A stretch of DNA of 6,811 nucleotides from an uncultured Clostridium sp. GTDB taxonomy: Bacteria; Bacillota; Clostridia; Lachnospirales; Lachnospiraceae. The stretch spans positions 1-6,811 of the forward strand of contig URFM01000089.1 in the NCBI GenBank assembly GCA_900547035.1, given 5' to 3'. The position numbers were made by a program, and so were the translations under genes. The notes under the pieces are model-generated. The model did no database searches and was not told where the DNA came from. It saw only the letters and a list, made by a program, of their open reading frames with translations. Shown here in pieces: positions 6,306 to 6,811 of this stretch (the first letter of the stretch is position 1; the number at the start of each line of letters is the position of its first letter).

Positions 6306-6811
6306 TCACAGGTATTGATCCAGGTTACTTTCTAAAATCAGAGAAGAACGGATGACTTCAGAGGAAGAAGGCGGCTTCATATCGTGAAGCAGCAGATCCG
6401 TCAGCCGCTTGGTTCCCAGACGGGCCTGCAGGGCGGGATCGCGGAACAGGACGGCGGTCATGGTCTGACGTTTCAGAAACAGAGCGCTTTCCGGACAAAG
6501 ATCACTTCCAATCAGCCGCACTTTGCCGGCCAGGCCTTCCTTCTCCAGAAAACGGGCTAGAAACAGGCTGCACCGCAGATTGACAGAGTAGAAAGCGCCG
6601 ATGGAATTCTCCTGGTTCAGAAGTATTCTCAGGCGGTCTTCCATATGGTCCCGTTCAGGATAGCCGTAAAGCTTGATGAGCTTCCTGGGGTGGTTCATGC
6701 GGGCCAGATATTGTTCAAAACCCAGCATACAGCTCCGGTTGGAATAAAGCTGGATGTCCCCGGCGCACATGAGGATGGACTGATGGGGACCGGTCTGGGA
6801 AACCAGCAGTT
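6306..6811 (-). CDS. LacI-family-like transcriptional regulator, C-terminal part (partial)
   Basis: The frame is open to the right edge of the window, so the N-terminus lies outside; 167 residues are visible. They fit the second half of a periplasmic-binding-protein-like sensor domain as found in LacI/GalR repressors. There is an R-x-x-x-L-G-F-E-Q-Y-L helix, then IGAFYSVNLRCSLFLARFLEKEG, where the usual motif is 'ai...n...A..va..l', then VRLIGSDLCPES and AVLFRDPALQA (cf. tat..qdp..qG), ending with an ESNL-type strand. The helix-turn-helix is not in view, so a sugar-binding protein is an alternative, but the short distance to catabolic genes on the same strand favours a local regulator. It ends about 98 bp before the isomerase start. 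Sensed ligand unknown, probably the pathway substrate. Confidence 0.7.
   Translation of the reverse strand, partial: LLVSQTGPHQSILMCAGDIQLYSNRSCMLGFEQYLARMNHPRKLIKLYGYPERDHMEDRLRILLNQENSIGAFYSVNLRCSLFLARFLEKEGLAGKVRLIGSDLCPESALFLKRQTMTAVLFRDPALQARLGTKRLTDLLLHDMKPPSSSEVIRSSLILESNLDQYL

Noticed and set aside
1..6811. CRISPR array, tRNA, rRNA, insertion sequence or phage defence system
   Set aside because: No regular spacer repeats, no tRNA-like cloverleaf noticed, no transposase or terminal repeats, and no nuclease, toxin or reverse transcriptase gene in any frame.

Overview
The window looks like the chromosome of a gut-type Clostridia, most likely Lachnospiraceae. The evidence is strong AGGAGG-like ribosome sites, a consensus sigma-A promoter, moderate GC content, and the style of the proteins. 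The taxonomic call is inference from familiarity, not from a search.

Left part (1-1067): a strong promoter (TTGACA-17-TATAAT) starts a leader of about 125 nt that ends in a well-formed intrinsic terminator. The terminator lies in front of the ribosome site of a cyclopropane-fatty-acyl-phospholipid synthase (cfa) gene. That cfa gene is wrecked: an in-frame internal segment is missing, and everything after the first SAM-binding motif is replaced by a 39-residue basic tail that looks like a different small protein. Further on, 973-1067 is a scrap holding only the C-terminal end of an ABC exporter ATPase, apparently with a one-base frameshift. This stretch is a decayed or rearranged locus.

Middle (1143-3426, + strand): a second good promoter precedes a 6-phosphogluconolactonase-type seven-bladed propeller lactonase. 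Chorismate synthase (aroC) follows 42 bp later and is probably in the same transcript.

Right part (3439-6811, - strand): read right to left, there is the C-terminal part of a LacI-family-like sugar-binding regulator (cut by the window edge), an 80-100 bp gap with a long near-perfect hairpin, then three tightly coupled genes. These are a TIM-barrel sugar isomerase/epimerase of the IolE/IolI type, a Gfo/Idh/MocA NAD(P)-dependent oxidoreductase, and an alpha/beta hydrolase. Gaps between the three are 1 and 3 nt, and each downstream ribosome site lies in the end of the preceding gene. Together they look like a small inducible pathway that oxidises a sugar, cyclitol or glycoside, rearranges or eliminates the keto product, and hydrolyses an ester, lactone or C-C bond. 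The substrate cannot be read from the sequence.

Nothing here is clearly a new defence or mobile system. The items most worth a second look are the leader RNA, the cfa chimera, the ABC scrap, and the hairpin before the catabolic genes.
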